DNA of 64,000 nt from assembly GCF_900119825.1 (NCBI RefSeq), contig NZ_FPKR01000008.1, positions 1-64,000 of the forward strand. The letters are read 5' to 3'. A program made the position numbers and the translations under genes. This document shows, one piece after another, positions 29,039 to 36,647 of this stretch (position 1 is the first letter of the stretch; each line of letters begins with the position of its first letter). The notes under the pieces are model-generated. The model was not told the origin of the DNA. It did no database searches and saw nothing but the letters and a program-made list of their open reading frames with translations. This stretch comes from Chitinimonas taiwanensis DSM 18899 (GTDB lineage: Bacteria > Pseudomonadota > Gammaproteobacteria > Burkholderiales > Chitinimonadaceae).

Positions 29039-30049
29039 TTATTTGTGCGAACGGATACGCGGGTTGACCACGCCGTAGAGGATGTCCACGACCAGGTTGA
29101 CCACGATGAAGATGGTGGCCGATACCAGGATGCCGGCCTGTACCACCGGGTAGTCGCGGCGCGAGATCGAATCGACCAGCCATTTTCCGATGCCAGGCCA
29201 GGAGAAGATGGTTTCGGTCAGCACGGCGCCGGCCAGCAAGGCACCGGTCTGCAGGCCGATCACGGTGATCACCGGAATCAGCGCATTACGCAGCGCATGC
29301 ACGACCACCACACGGGTCGGGGCCAGGCCTTTGGCGCGCGCGGTGCGGATATAGTCCTCGCGCAGCACTTCCAGCATCGAGGAGCGCGTCATGCGCGCAA
29401 TCACCGCCAGCGGGATGGTACCCAGCACGATGGTGGGCAGGATCAGGTGCATGAAGGCAGATTTGAACGCGCCCTCTTCACCGGACAGATAGCTGTCGAT
29501 CAGCAGGAAGCCGGTCTTGACCGGGATGTCGTATTCGATGGCGATGCGCCCGGACACCGGGGTGAGCCCCAGGCTGACCGAGAAGAACATGATCAGGATC
29601 AGGCCCCACCAAAAGATCGGCATCGAGTAGCCGGTCATGGCCGCCCCCATCACGCCATGGTCGAAGACCGAGCCGCGTTTGAGGCCGGCGATCATGCCGG
29701 CTGGCAGGCCGAACAGCACCGCAAAGATCAGCGCGCAGATGGCCAGCTCGACGGTAGCAGGGAACAGGGTCAGGAATTCCTTGGTCACCGGCTCGCGCGT
29801 GACCAGGCTGATGCCCAGATCCCCTTCGGCCAGCTTGCCCAGATAGGTGAAGTACTGCACATGCAGGGGCTGATCGAGACCAAGGCGCTGCATGGCCGCC
29901 GCGTGCATCTCGGGGTCGAGACGGCGTTCGCCCACCATGACCTCGATCGGGTCGCCCGGAATCATGCGGATCAGGGCGAAGGCGACCAGCGTGATGCCGA
30001 TGAAGGTCGGGATGACCGTCGCCAGTTTCCTGAGGATAAAGGAAAACAT
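29039..30049 (-). CDS. dppB: dipeptide ABC transporter permease DppB
   Basis: A 336-residue permease with about six membrane helices. It has the IPGDPIEVMVGER block of the DppB family and the EAA-type loop DYIRTARAKGLAPTRV. It is the first gene of dppBCDF. The normal first gene, the periplasmic binding protein dppA, is missing: the 211 bases upstream up to murB hold no coding sequence. The peptide-binding partner must lie elsewhere, or this is an incomplete system. Confidence 0.93.
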   Translation of the reverse strand: MFSFILRKLATVIPTFIGITLVAFALIRMIPGDPIEVMVGERRLDPEMHAAAMQRLGLDQPLHVQYFTYLGKLAEGDLGISLVTREPVTKEFLTLFPATVELAICALIFAVLFGLPAGMIAGLKRGSVFDHGVMGAAMTGYSMPIFWWGLILIMFFSVSLGLTPVSGRIAIEYDIPVKTGFLLIDSYLSGEEGAFKSAFMHLILPTIVLGTIPLAVIARMTRSSMLEVLREDYIRTARAKGLAPTRVVVVHALRNALIPVITVIGLQTGALLAGAVLTETIFSWPGIGKWLVDSISRRDYPVVQAGILVSATIFIVVNLVVDILYGVVNPRIRSHK

Positions 30050-30260
30050 AGAGTTCCTTCCTGACGGCCGGGATTGCCGGGCCGGGGTTGGGAAAAGCGC
30101 GCGATGTTACGCGCGAGTGACGTCAGCGGCAATTTCACCCCGGCGCCAGGCGGGTCTTCTGCCAGGACCGCCAGAGCATGCAAGGGGCGCGAAGCGAATA
30201 CGGATGCGGCTGCCAGCCCCCTACCCCATCCGAATTAAGGGTTTTCCCTCAGTAGCATCC

Positions 30261-31259
30261 TTACCACCAGACCGGCTCGGGATTCAGCCGCACGCCGAAC
30301 TGTTGATACACATCGTCCTGCACGGCGCGCATCAGCGCCGCCACATCTGCCGCACTGGCCCCGCCATGGTTGACCAGCACCAGCGCCTGCTTCGCATACA
30401 TGCCCACCGGCCCCAGCTGGCGCCCTTTCCAGCCCGCCTGCTCGATCAGCCAACCGGCCGCCAGCTTGACCCGGCCATCGGCCTGCGGGTAGCAAGGCAG
30501 ACCGGGATGCAGGGCTTTGAGTGCCTCGGCCTGCTCAGTTGTGACCAGGGGGTTGTGAAAGAAGCTGCCGGCATTGCCAATCTCGGCCGGGTCGGGCAGC
30601 TTGCTGCGCCGGGTGGCCATGACCGCGTCGGCCACCGCCTGGGCGGTGATTTCCTGGCCCTCCAGGCGCGCGCGCAGATCGCCGTAGTCGAGCAGCGGCT
30701 GCCAGGCCTTGGGCAGGCGGAACAAGACCTCGGTAATCAGCCAGCGCCCAGCCTGCTCGCGTTTGAAGATGCTGTCGCGGTAGCCGAACTCGCAGTGTTC
30801 GGCGGTGAAGATGCAGGTGGCGCCATCCTCCAGGCTCAGCGCGGCGAGGCCATGAAAGCGATCCTTGAGCTCCAGCCCGTAGGCGCCGATATTCTGGATC
30901 GGCGCAGCACCCACCGTGCCGGGAATCAGCGACAGGTTCTCCAGCCCCGGCCAGCCCTGCGCGAGCGTCCATTGCACGAAGTCGTGCCAGTTCTCGCCGG
31001 CCGCCGCGGCCACATAATAGGCGTCGGCATCCTCGCCCAGCAGCGTGCGCCCCAGCAGCTCGACCTTGAGCACCGTACCGTCCACCTGCTCGCTCGGTAC
31101 CAGATTGCTGCCGCCGCCGAGCACATGCAGCGGCCGCTCGGCCTCGCGCAGCAGCGCTTCCAGCTGCTGGGCATCGCTGAAATGCACGAGGTGGTTAGCC
31201 TGGGCGCGCAGGCCCAAGGTGTGCAGAGGAGCCAGATCGCAGGCGGGAATGGGCAGCAT
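30261..31259 (-). CDS. murB: UDP-N-acetylenolpyruvoylglucosamine reductase
   Basis: A 332-residue FAD enzyme of peptidoglycan synthesis (type I MurB) that reduces the enolpyruvyl group to give UDP-MurNAc. It shows [11 protein letters not shown] for FAD binding, [22 protein letters not shown], the YRDSIFK segment and the catalytic GSFFHNPLV serine region. It is divergent from a binding-protein gene; a TATAAT with TTGGTA at 16 bases lies 30-60 bases upstream. Confidence 0.96.
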   Translation of the reverse strand: MLPIPACDLAPLHTLGLRAQANHLVHFSDAQQLEALLREAERPLHVLGGGSNLVPSEQVDGTVLKVELLGRTLLGEDADAYYVAAAAGENWHDFVQWTLAQGWPGLENLSLIPGTVGAAPIQNIGAYGLELKDRFHGLAALSLEDGATCIFTAEHCEFGYRDSIFKREQAGRWLITEVLFRLPKAWQPLLDYGDLRARLEGQEITAQAVADAVMATRRSKLPDPAEIGNAGSFFHNPLVTTEQAEALKALHPGLPCYPQADGRVKLAAGWLIEQAGWKGRQLGPVGMYAKQALVLVNHGGASAADVAALMRAVQDDVYQQFGVRLNPEPVWW

Positions 31260-31278
31260 GAGATTACGCAGTCAGGGA

Positions 31279-31317
31279 ATAATCGGCCGATTATACTGAG
31301 CCGGTCCCATCTACCAA
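31279..31317. promoter_or_regulatory. overlapping divergent promoters with a 16-bp palindrome
   Basis: A perfect palindrome, ATAATCGGCCGATTAT (31279-31294), lies between murB and the divergent gene at 31330. On the minus strand TTGGTA (31317-31312) and TATAAT (31295-31290) are 16 bases apart and face murB. On the plus strand TATACT (31292-31297) faces the binding-protein gene. The two -10 elements and the palindrome overlap, so one bound protein could affect both genes. Confidence 0.5.
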
Positions 31318-31329
31318 GGCGACAGGCTC

Positions 31330-32064
31330 ATGTTTGCCCGTCTGTTGTTTGCCGCACTCGTTTGCCTGACCGCGCTGGCCCAGCCGCTCAAGGTTTACAC
31401 CGAGGATTTTCCGCCCTTCAATGTGCTGGACGAGCAGGGCCGCCCTAGTGGTTATGCGGTCGAACTGCTGGCCCAGCTGATGCAGGAAGCCCAGCAGGAC
31501 TACCGGCTCGAACTGGTGCCTTGGGCACGCGCGCTGACCCTGGGCAAACAGATGCCCAACACCCTGATCTTCACCATCGCGCGCACCAGCGAGCGCGAGG
31601 CCTTCTTCTACTGGATAGGCCCGTTCGCCAACCGCACCACGGCCTTGATGCGCCTGCGCGACTCACCGCTGCGGGTCGGCTCGCTGGAGGAGGCCAAGCG
31701 CTACCGGATCGGGGTGATCAACGGCGATGCCGGCATGGAAATGCTGCGCGCACAGGGCTTTGTGCACGGCAAGAACCTGATCGCGCTCGACAAGCGCAAT
31801 GACCTGATCCGCCTCTTGCAGCTGAAGTCGATCGACTTCGTGGTGGCCAGCCCGAACATCATGCACTACGTGGCCCGGCGCGCCGGGCTCTCGCCTGATC
31901 AGCTGAGCATCCAGTTGATCCTGAATCAGGGGCCCGAAGGCTTTTACTTTGCCCTGAACCGCCAGTCCCCGCCCGAGCTCGCCCAACGCCTGCAAGCCGC
32001 CCTGCAACGCCTGGACGAGCGCGGCAGCCTGGATGCATTGAAACGAAAGTACCAGATCGAATGA
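31330..32064 (+). CDS. periplasmic solute-binding protein, family 3
   Basis: A 244-residue exported protein of the family 3 binding-protein type, with signal cleavage near ALAQ, then LKVYTEDFPPFNVLDEQGRP and GYAVELLAQLMQEAQ. The WARALTLGKQMPNTLIFTIARTSERE-like region, seen in parts, is common in orphan periplasmic amino-acid-binding proteins. No ABC partner is adjacent. Its stop overlaps the start of ldhA by four bases, which links it to a fermentation gene and makes a sensing role possible. Confidence 0.82.
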   Translation: MFARLLFAALVCLTALAQPLKVYTEDFPPFNVLDEQGRPSGYAVELLAQLMQEAQQDYRLELVPWARALTLGKQMPNTLIFTIARTSEREAFFYWIGPFANRTTALMRLRDSPLRVGSLEEAKRYRIGVINGDAGMEMLRAQGFVHGKNLIALDKRNDLIRLLQLKSIDFVVASPNIMHYVARRAGLSPDQLSIQLILNQGPEGFYFALNRQSPPELAQRLQAALQRLDERGSLDALKRKYQIE

Positions 32065-33053
32065 AAATCGCCGTCTTCGACAGCCACCACTACGACCAGC
32101 AGGCACTGAAGTTGGCCAATGCGCGCTTTGGCCACCAGTTGCAGTTCTTCGAGCCGCGCCTGAATGCCAGTACCGCCCTGCTGGCACAGGGCTTCGAAGC
32201 GGTCTGCCCCTTTGTGAACTGCCGGCTCGATGCCACCACCCTGGCCCAGTTGCAGCAAGGTGGCACCCGTCTGGTGGCGCTGCGCGCGGCCGGTTTCAAT
32301 GGCATTGATCTCGCCGCCGCCAAGCAGCTGGGCATCGCGGTAGCACGCGTGCCGGCCTACTCACCGCATGCGGTGGCCGAACACGCATTCGCCCTGCTGC
32401 TGACCCTGGTGCGCAAGACCCACCGCGCCTACAACCGGGTGCGCGAGGCCGACTTTTCGCTCGACGGCCTGGTCGGCTTCGATCTGCATGGCAAGACCCT
32501 GGGACTGATTGGCACCGGCAAGATCGGTCAGGTGGCCGCGCGCATCGGCGCCGGCTTCGGCTGTCGCGTGCTGCTGGCCGACCCGCAGCCCGATACCGCC
32601 TTCGCCACCAGCATTGGCGCGCACTATGTGGCGCGCGAAACCCTGCTGGCCGAGTCGGACATCGTCTCGCTGCACCTGCCGCTCAGCCCGCAGACCCAGC
32701 ATCTGATCGACGCGGCGGCGCTGGCGGCCATGAAGCCGGGGGCCATCCTCATCAATACCAGCCGCGGCGGCCTGGTCGATACCGGCGCACTGATCGCCGC
32801 GCTGAAATCCGGTCACCTGGGCGGTGTGGCGCTCGATGTGTACGAGCTGGAGGAAGGGGTGTTCTTCCAGGACCTGTCCGCCAGCGGCATCGCCGACGAC
32901 CAGCTGGCGCGGCTGACGACCTTTCCGAATGTACTGATCACCTCGCACCAGGGCTTTCTGACCCGCGAGGCGCTCGCCAATATCGCCGAGACCACGCTGG
33001 AAAACGCGCGTGCCTTCGCGGCCGGCGAACCCCTGCGCAATGCGGTGGGCTGA
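32061..33053 (+). CDS. ldhA: D-lactate dehydrogenase (NAD-dependent)
   Basis: A 330-residue D-2-hydroxyacid dehydrogenase that interconverts pyruvate and D-lactate. It has the Rossmann motif GLIGTGKIGQVAARIG, the RAAGFNGIDL and VPAYSPHAVAEHA substrate-site blocks, the catalytic Arg in INTSRGGLVDT and the acid/His pair in ELEEGVFF to SHQGFLT. The match to bacterial LdhA is close in length and motif order. It is translationally coupled to the preceding binding-protein gene. Confidence 0.93.
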   Translation: MKIAVFDSHHYDQQALKLANARFGHQLQFFEPRLNASTALLAQGFEAVCPFVNCRLDATTLAQLQQGGTRLVALRAAGFNGIDLAAAKQLGIAVARVPAYSPHAVAEHAFALLLTLVRKTHRAYNRVREADFSLDGLVGFDLHGKTLGLIGTGKIGQVAARIGAGFGCRVLLADPQPDTAFATSIGAHYVARETLLAESDIVSLHLPLSPQTQHLIDAAALAAMKPGAILINTSRGGLVDTGALIAALKSGHLGGVALDVYELEEGVFFQDLSASGIADDQLARLTTFPNVLITSHQGFLTREALANIAETTLENARAFAAGEPLRNAVG

Positions 33054-33126
33054 GTCGCGCTGTCATCAATCGTTCAGCGCCGATTCACTGCCCTGTGCCA
33101 GAATTCGCACGCATGCTGCGCTTGCG

Positions 33127-33154
33127 TGTAAGAAAAGCCGACCCGCGCCCGACC
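33127..33154 (+). promoter_or_regulatory. possible ECF-type promoter for the bufferin locus
   Basis: TGTAAG (33127-33132) and CCGACC (33149-33154) are 16 bases apart and end about 50 bases before the precursor gene. A TGTAA-type -35 is typical of ECF sigma factors that control similar loci in other bacteria. This is a weak, single-site reading with no sigma gene in the window. Confidence 0.25.
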
Positions 33155-33206
33155 AAGGCGCACGGTTGATCGCAACCGCTTCACGAACCTCAACAGGAGT
33201 TTGAAC

Positions 33207-33476
33207 ATGGACAAGAAACACGCCCTTATCGCCGGTGCCATCAGCAGCTTGATCGCCATGGGTCTTTCCAGCGGCGCCGTGGCTGCCGATGAAAAGTCGG
33301 CCAAGGAAAAGTGCTATGGCGTCGCCAAGGCCGGTAAGAACGACTGTGCGGCCGCCAATGGCAGCCACAGCTGTGCCGGCCAGGCCAAGGTGGATAACGA
33401 CAGCAATGAGTGGAAGTATGTGGCCAAGGGCACGTGCGAGAAAATGGGCGGCAAGACCACGCCTGGCGCCAAGTAA
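33207..33476 (+). CDS. bufA1: bufferin precursor (DUF2282/BufA1 family)
   Basis: An 89-residue exported precursor. The signal peptide covers residues 1-27 (positive KK, hydrophobic core, cleavage after AVAA). The mature part has exactly four cysteines at 36, 47, 56 and 77 in the family pattern [20 protein letters not shown] and KGTCEKMGG. Bufferins are ribosomal peptides whose cysteines are modified by a DUF692 enzyme and which bind copper in the periplasm. ATG 33207 follows AGGAG at 33195-33199; an in-frame TTG at 33201 is less likely. It is followed by bufB, bufC and a DoxX gene. Confidence 0.9.
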   Translation: MDKKHALIAGAISSLIAMGLSSGAVAADEKSAKEKCYGVAKAGKNDCAAANGSHSCAGQAKVDNDSNEWKYVAKGTCEKMGGKTTPGAK

Positions 33477-33496
33477 GCCTACTTAGCCGGTTATTG

Positions 33497-33520
33497 CGGG
33501 CAGCCTGGGCTGCCCGTTTT
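33497..33520 (+). terminator. intercistronic hairpin after bufA1
   Basis: A perfect 8-bp stem CGGGCAGC/GCTGCCCG (33497-33504 and 33509-33516) has a CTGG loop and is followed by TTTTC. It lies between the precursor and bufB. A leaky terminator here would keep precursor mRNA in excess over the modification enzymes. Confidence 0.7.
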
Positions 33521-33544
33521 CATTCTGACGCTCGGATTCCTGCC

Positions 33545-34378
33545 ATGCACCACCCCAGCCTGCCGCGCGCTGCCGGCATCGGACTGCGCCTGCCCCATAT
33601 ACGCCAATTCCTGGCCGAAAGGCCCGCTATCGCCTGGGTGGAAGTCCACCCGGAAAACTACTTTGGCGGTGGCGCCAATCTGGCCGCCCTGCATGCGGTG
33701 CGCGAGCACTACCCGATCAGCCTGCATGGCGTGGGCATGGGCCTCGGTTCGGCCTGTGGGCTCGACGCCGAGCACCTGCGCCGCTTTCGAAGCCTGGTGG
33801 ATGCGCTTGAGCCGGCTAGCGTGTCCGAACACCTGTGCTGGAACCGCACTGCCGACGAGTGCTTCAACGATCTCTTGCCCCTGCCCTATAGCGAAGCCGC
33901 GCTGGCCTTTATGGTCGAGCAGGTCGACCAGGCCCAGACGGCCCTGGGGCGGCGCCTGCTGATCGAAAACCTATCGAGCTATGTGGCGTTTGCCGACGAT
34001 ACGATCGCCGAGGGCGAGTTCCTCGCCGAGCTGGCGCGGCGCAGCGGCTGCGGCCTGCTGCTGGACCTGAATAATCTGTATGTGAACGAACACAACCTGG
34101 GCCGCGATGCGCGCAGCGCCATCGCGGCCCTGCCAACCGCCGCCATTGGCGAGATTCACATCGCCGGCTTCGAAGAGCGCAGCGACGGCCTGTGGCTGGA
34201 CACCCACGGCACGCCGGTACGCGAAGCAGTATGGCACTTGCTCGACTTCGCGCTGGCGCGCTGCGGCGCGACGCCGGTGCTGCTGGAACGCGATACCCAC
34301 CTGCCGCCGCTGGCCGAGCTGCTCGACGAAGCCAGCCGCGCGCAGCGCGCACTCGACCAGCTGGAGGCCCAGGCATGA
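33545..34378 (+). CDS. bufB: MNIO-family modification enzyme (DUF692/BufB)
   Basis: A 277-residue TIM-barrel multinuclear non-haem iron enzyme. Conserved metal ligands appear in HPENYF (35-40), SLHGVGMGLG (His61), SEHLCW (His96), the ENLSSY and LLLDLNNLYVNEHN blocks, EIHIAGF, DTHG and LLERDTHLP. BufB enzymes convert cysteines of bufferin precursors to thiooxazole-type copper ligands. The ATG at 33545 matches the family start (GIGLRLPH); a longer frame would run back through the terminator hairpin into bufA1. Confidence 0.92.
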   Translation: MHHPSLPRAAGIGLRLPHIRQFLAERPAIAWVEVHPENYFGGGANLAALHAVREHYPISLHGVGMGLGSACGLDAEHLRRFRSLVDALEPASVSEHLCWNRTADECFNDLLPLPYSEAALAFMVEQVDQAQTALGRRLLIENLSSYVAFADDTIAEGEFLAELARRSGCGLLLDLNNLYVNEHNLGRDARSAIAALPTAAIGEIHIAGFEERSDGLWLDTHGTPVREAVWHLLDFALARCGATPVLLERDTHLPPLAELLDEASRAQRALDQLEAQA

Positions 34379-35139
34379 CACTCGCCGAACTGCAGGCGCG
34401 CTTTATCGCCGCCACCCATGATCCGGTCGCGGCCGAGGCCTTGTTTGGCGCCAGCGCCAAGGGGGCCAGCGCCTATGCGAACAACACGCTGTTCAACCGT
34501 GCCGATGCGCTGGGTGAGGCCTACCCGGTCGTACAGCAGCTGGTCGGCGCGGACTTCTTTGGCGGCATGGCACGCGCCTATGCGCGCCGCCACCCGTCGC
34601 GCTCGGGCGATATGAATGCCTACGGGGCCGAGTTCGCTGACTTTATCGCCCAGTTTCCGCCCGCGGCCGAACTGCCCTATCTGGCCGACTGCGCACGGCT
34701 GGACTGGCTGTGCCAGCGCGCCTACTACGCACCCGACCAGCCCGCCCTGAAACTGGATGCGCTAGCCAGCATCCCGGCCGAGCGCCAGGCCAGCCTGGGT
34801 TTCCGGCTGGCCGATGCCGTTGGCCAGCTGGTCTCGCCCTGGCCTGTAGCCAGCCTGTGGCGCGCCCACCAGCCGCTCGAGCACGATGCCGCGAATGCCT
34901 TCCCCTCGCCCGACCAGGGCGGCGAGCGCGCGCTGGTCTGGCGCGATGCGCACAACAAGGTGCAGGTACGCCGCCTCCTGCCGGCAGAGCATGCCTTCCT
35001 GGCTGCCTGCCAGCTGCAGCTGCCGCTGGCCGAAGCGCTCGAGCGCGCGCTGGACGAGGACATGGATTTTGATTTCGGCCTGTCATTACAGCGCTGGGTG
35101 GCCGACCAAGTGATCGTCGACTTTCATCTGGATACCTAA
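34375..35139 (+). CDS. bufC: DUF2063 partner protein (BufC)
   Basis: A 254-residue protein with an N-terminal DUF2063 domain. It begins LAELQARFIAATHDP, and NNTLFNRADALGEAYPVVQQLVG with DFFGGMARAYARRHPSRSGD are characteristic. In bufferin and related MNIO systems this protein helps the DUF692 enzyme recognise its precursor. The start overlaps the bufB stop (ATGA), which supports obligate co-expression. Confidence 0.9.
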   Translation: MTLAELQARFIAATHDPVAAEALFGASAKGASAYANNTLFNRADALGEAYPVVQQLVGADFFGGMARAYARRHPSRSGDMNAYGAEFADFIAQFPPAAELPYLADCARLDWLCQRAYYAPDQPALKLDALASIPAERQASLGFRLADAVGQLVSPWPVASLWRAHQPLEHDAANAFPSPDQGGERALVWRDAHNKVQVRRLLPAEHAFLAACQLQLPLAEALERALDEDMDFDFGLSLQRWVADQVIVDFHLDT

Positions 35140-35142
35140 ACC

Positions 35143-35622
35143 ATGCCCACCTTGCCCGAACGCGCGCTGCACGCCGCCCAATGCGCCAACATCCTGCTCG
35201 AGCGCTACCTCGCCCCGCTGGCCGATCTGGCTGCCCGCCTCTACCTGGCCCAGGTCTTCTTCCGCGCGGGTCTGAGCAAGCTGCAGGACTGGGATACCAC
35301 GCTCTTTCTGTTCAGCGAGGAATACCGCGTACCGCTGCTGCCCTCGCCGCTGGCCGCCGTGGCCGGCACGGCCGGCGAGCTGATCTTCCCCACCCTGCTC
35401 GCCCTCGGCCTCTTCGGCCGCCTGGGCGCGCTGGGCCTGTTTCTGGTCAATATCATGGCGGTCGTCTCCTACTGGCATGTGCTGGGCACACCCGAGCAAG
35501 CCGCCGGCCTCACCCACCACCTGGTCTGGGGCCTACTGCTGGCCATGCTGGCCACGCATGGCGCGGGCAAATGGAGTATCGATACGCTCCTGCAGCGGCG
35601 CTTCAAGGCTTGGCCGGTTTAA
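35143..35622 (+). CDS. DoxX family membrane protein
   Basis: A 159-residue membrane protein with about four helices and the DoxX motif RLYLAQVFFRAGLSKLQDW near residues 32-50. It is the usual last gene of DUF2282-DUF692-DUF2063 loci. The biochemical role is not known; quinone-linked or thiol-redox functions have been proposed for DoxX proteins. It starts three bases after bufC and is followed by a hairpin terminator. Confidence 0.9.
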   Translation: MPTLPERALHAAQCANILLERYLAPLADLAARLYLAQVFFRAGLSKLQDWDTTLFLFSEEYRVPLLPSPLAAVAGTAGELIFPTLLALGLFGRLGALGLFLVNIMAVVSYWHVLGTPEQAAGLTHHLVWGLLLAMLATHGAGKWSIDTLLQRRFKAWPV

Positions 35623-35637
35623 ACGTAGTTCGCATTG

Positions 35638-35667
35638 AAAAAGCCGCCTGGATGGGTGGCTTTTTTC
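35638..35667 (+). terminator. terminator of the bufferin locus
   Basis: Stem AAAGCCGCC/GGTGGCTTT (35640-35648 and 35655-35663, one G-T pair) has a six-base loop and a T6 run. It closes the operon 18 bases after the DoxX stop and marks the boundary with the repeat region. Confidence 0.8.
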
Positions 35668-35712
35668 ATTTCTTCGGGCGAATCACGTTCTGCAATTCGA
35701 AGTGTCGAAGTG

Positions 35713-35992
35713 GTTTGGCGGCTTCGCCGCTGAGCCTGCGCTTTGCGCAGTTTAGATGCGGGGGTGCGTCCCGTACCCGCCTCACTTTCTTTGCTTCGCC
35801 AAAGAAAGTGTGCAAAGAAAGGCGACCCGACGAAACCGCCCCGCTTCGCGGGGTTCCCTGTGCTCCTCGGTTGGCGTGGCCAGGTCAAGAACTCGCCGTC
35901 CGTACCGGCCGGCTCAAACAGCTTGCCCCGGACCAAGCCACGCCAACCTGCGGTGCTCGGCGGTTCCGACGGGGCTTGGGCGCTTTGTGGTA
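35713..35992 (+). repeat. structured dispersed repeat, copy A
   Basis: About 280 bases of non-coding sequence, matched in the reverse direction by copy B. Three hairpins are clear: CACTTTCTTTG/CAAAGAAAGTG (35783-35793, 35800-35810); CCCCGC/GCGGGG (35839-35844, 35848-35853); and a closing stem GGTTGGCGTGG/CCACGCCAACC (35869-35879, 35938-35948). Conserved single strands include AAGGCG, GGTTCCCTGTGCT, ACTCGCC and CTTGCCCCGG. Short hairpins precede it (GCGGC/GCCGC, CTGCGC/GCGCAG). No protein is encoded. It resembles unnamed intergenic repeats I recall from other proteobacteria. Confidence 0.75.
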
Positions 35993-36139
35993 GCCGGTAG
36001 TGCATATTCCAAAGGTCTATTTGGTAGCTTGTCGCCCCGCGCCAAATGCGGTTGAGACCCAGACATACACCCCGACACCGACTTAAGCGCCATGGCGCCC
36101 GTAGGGGGTTATGTCATATGAATGTGTCCGTTCTACGGA

Positions 36140-36461
36140 GTGCCCATCTGCCCTCGGTACTCGCCGAGCAGCACAGAAGCTCGCGGGGCATTCCGGGGCA
36201 AACTGTCTGAGCCAGCGTAGCTGGCGAGTTTTTGCTCCGGCCGCGAGATTCGAGCAGCGCAGGGAACCGGCCGCAGGCCGGCGAGACCGTGGGCGCGCCT
36301 TCTTTTGCTTACTTTTCTCTTGTGCCCCGCAGGGGTATGGCGAGACAAGAAAAGTAAGGCGGCTGCGGTGCGCCAAGTTCTTAGTGAGCAAAGCGAGCTT
36401 AGAACTGGCCATGCAGAGCAAGCACTCCCGCTAGAAACATTCGCGCCGCAGGCGCTAAAAC
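36140..36461 (-). repeat. structured dispersed repeat, copy B (inverted)
   Basis: On the minus strand this aligns with copy A along its length, sharing AAGGCG, GGTTCCCTGCGCT, ACTCGCC, TTTGCCCCGGA and GTGCTGCTCGGCG. The three stems are kept with different bases: CTTACTTTTCTTG with CAAGAGAAAAGTAAG (36358-36346, 36322-36308), CCGGCC/GGCCGG (36267-36281) and GAATCTCGCGG/CCGCGAGCTTC (36251-36241, 36186-36176; 10 of 11 pairs). It is longer than copy A through an extra hairpin, AGTTCT/AGAACT. Open reading frames crossing it are by-products. The 150 bases between the copies (35993-36139) hold nothing recognised. Confidence 0.72.
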
Positions 36462-36547
36462 AAGAACGCCAACAGCACACCGACATTCACTCAAAGAGAG
36501 ATGAAGTGGGCAGCATTACTACCCACCCTACTTGGCTTCAGCCAGAA

Positions 36548-36579
36548 AATCGCGCCGTAGGCTCTGAAACAAGGACTTC
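36548..36579 (-). repeat. partial third copy of the repeat's 5' hairpin
   Basis: The plus-strand CGCGCCGTAGGCTCTGAAAC (36551-36570) matches CGCGCCGCAGGCGCTAAAAC of copy B (36442-36461) at 17 of 20 positions, and flanking bases also agree. It looks like a decayed fragment of another copy in the same orientation. The remaining 36462-36647 sequence has no gene. Confidence 0.5.
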
Positions 36580-36647
36580 GGCATCACGCTAGTGACCATT
36601 CCCAAAGACATGTTGGGGAGTAACGTGACTCACCCCGTTATGCTCGA

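Noticed and set aside
36111-36486. Open frames of 107 and 117 codons across copy B
   Set aside because: Both run through the hairpins and conserved single-stranded blocks of the repeat. The change pattern between copies preserves pairing, not codons.
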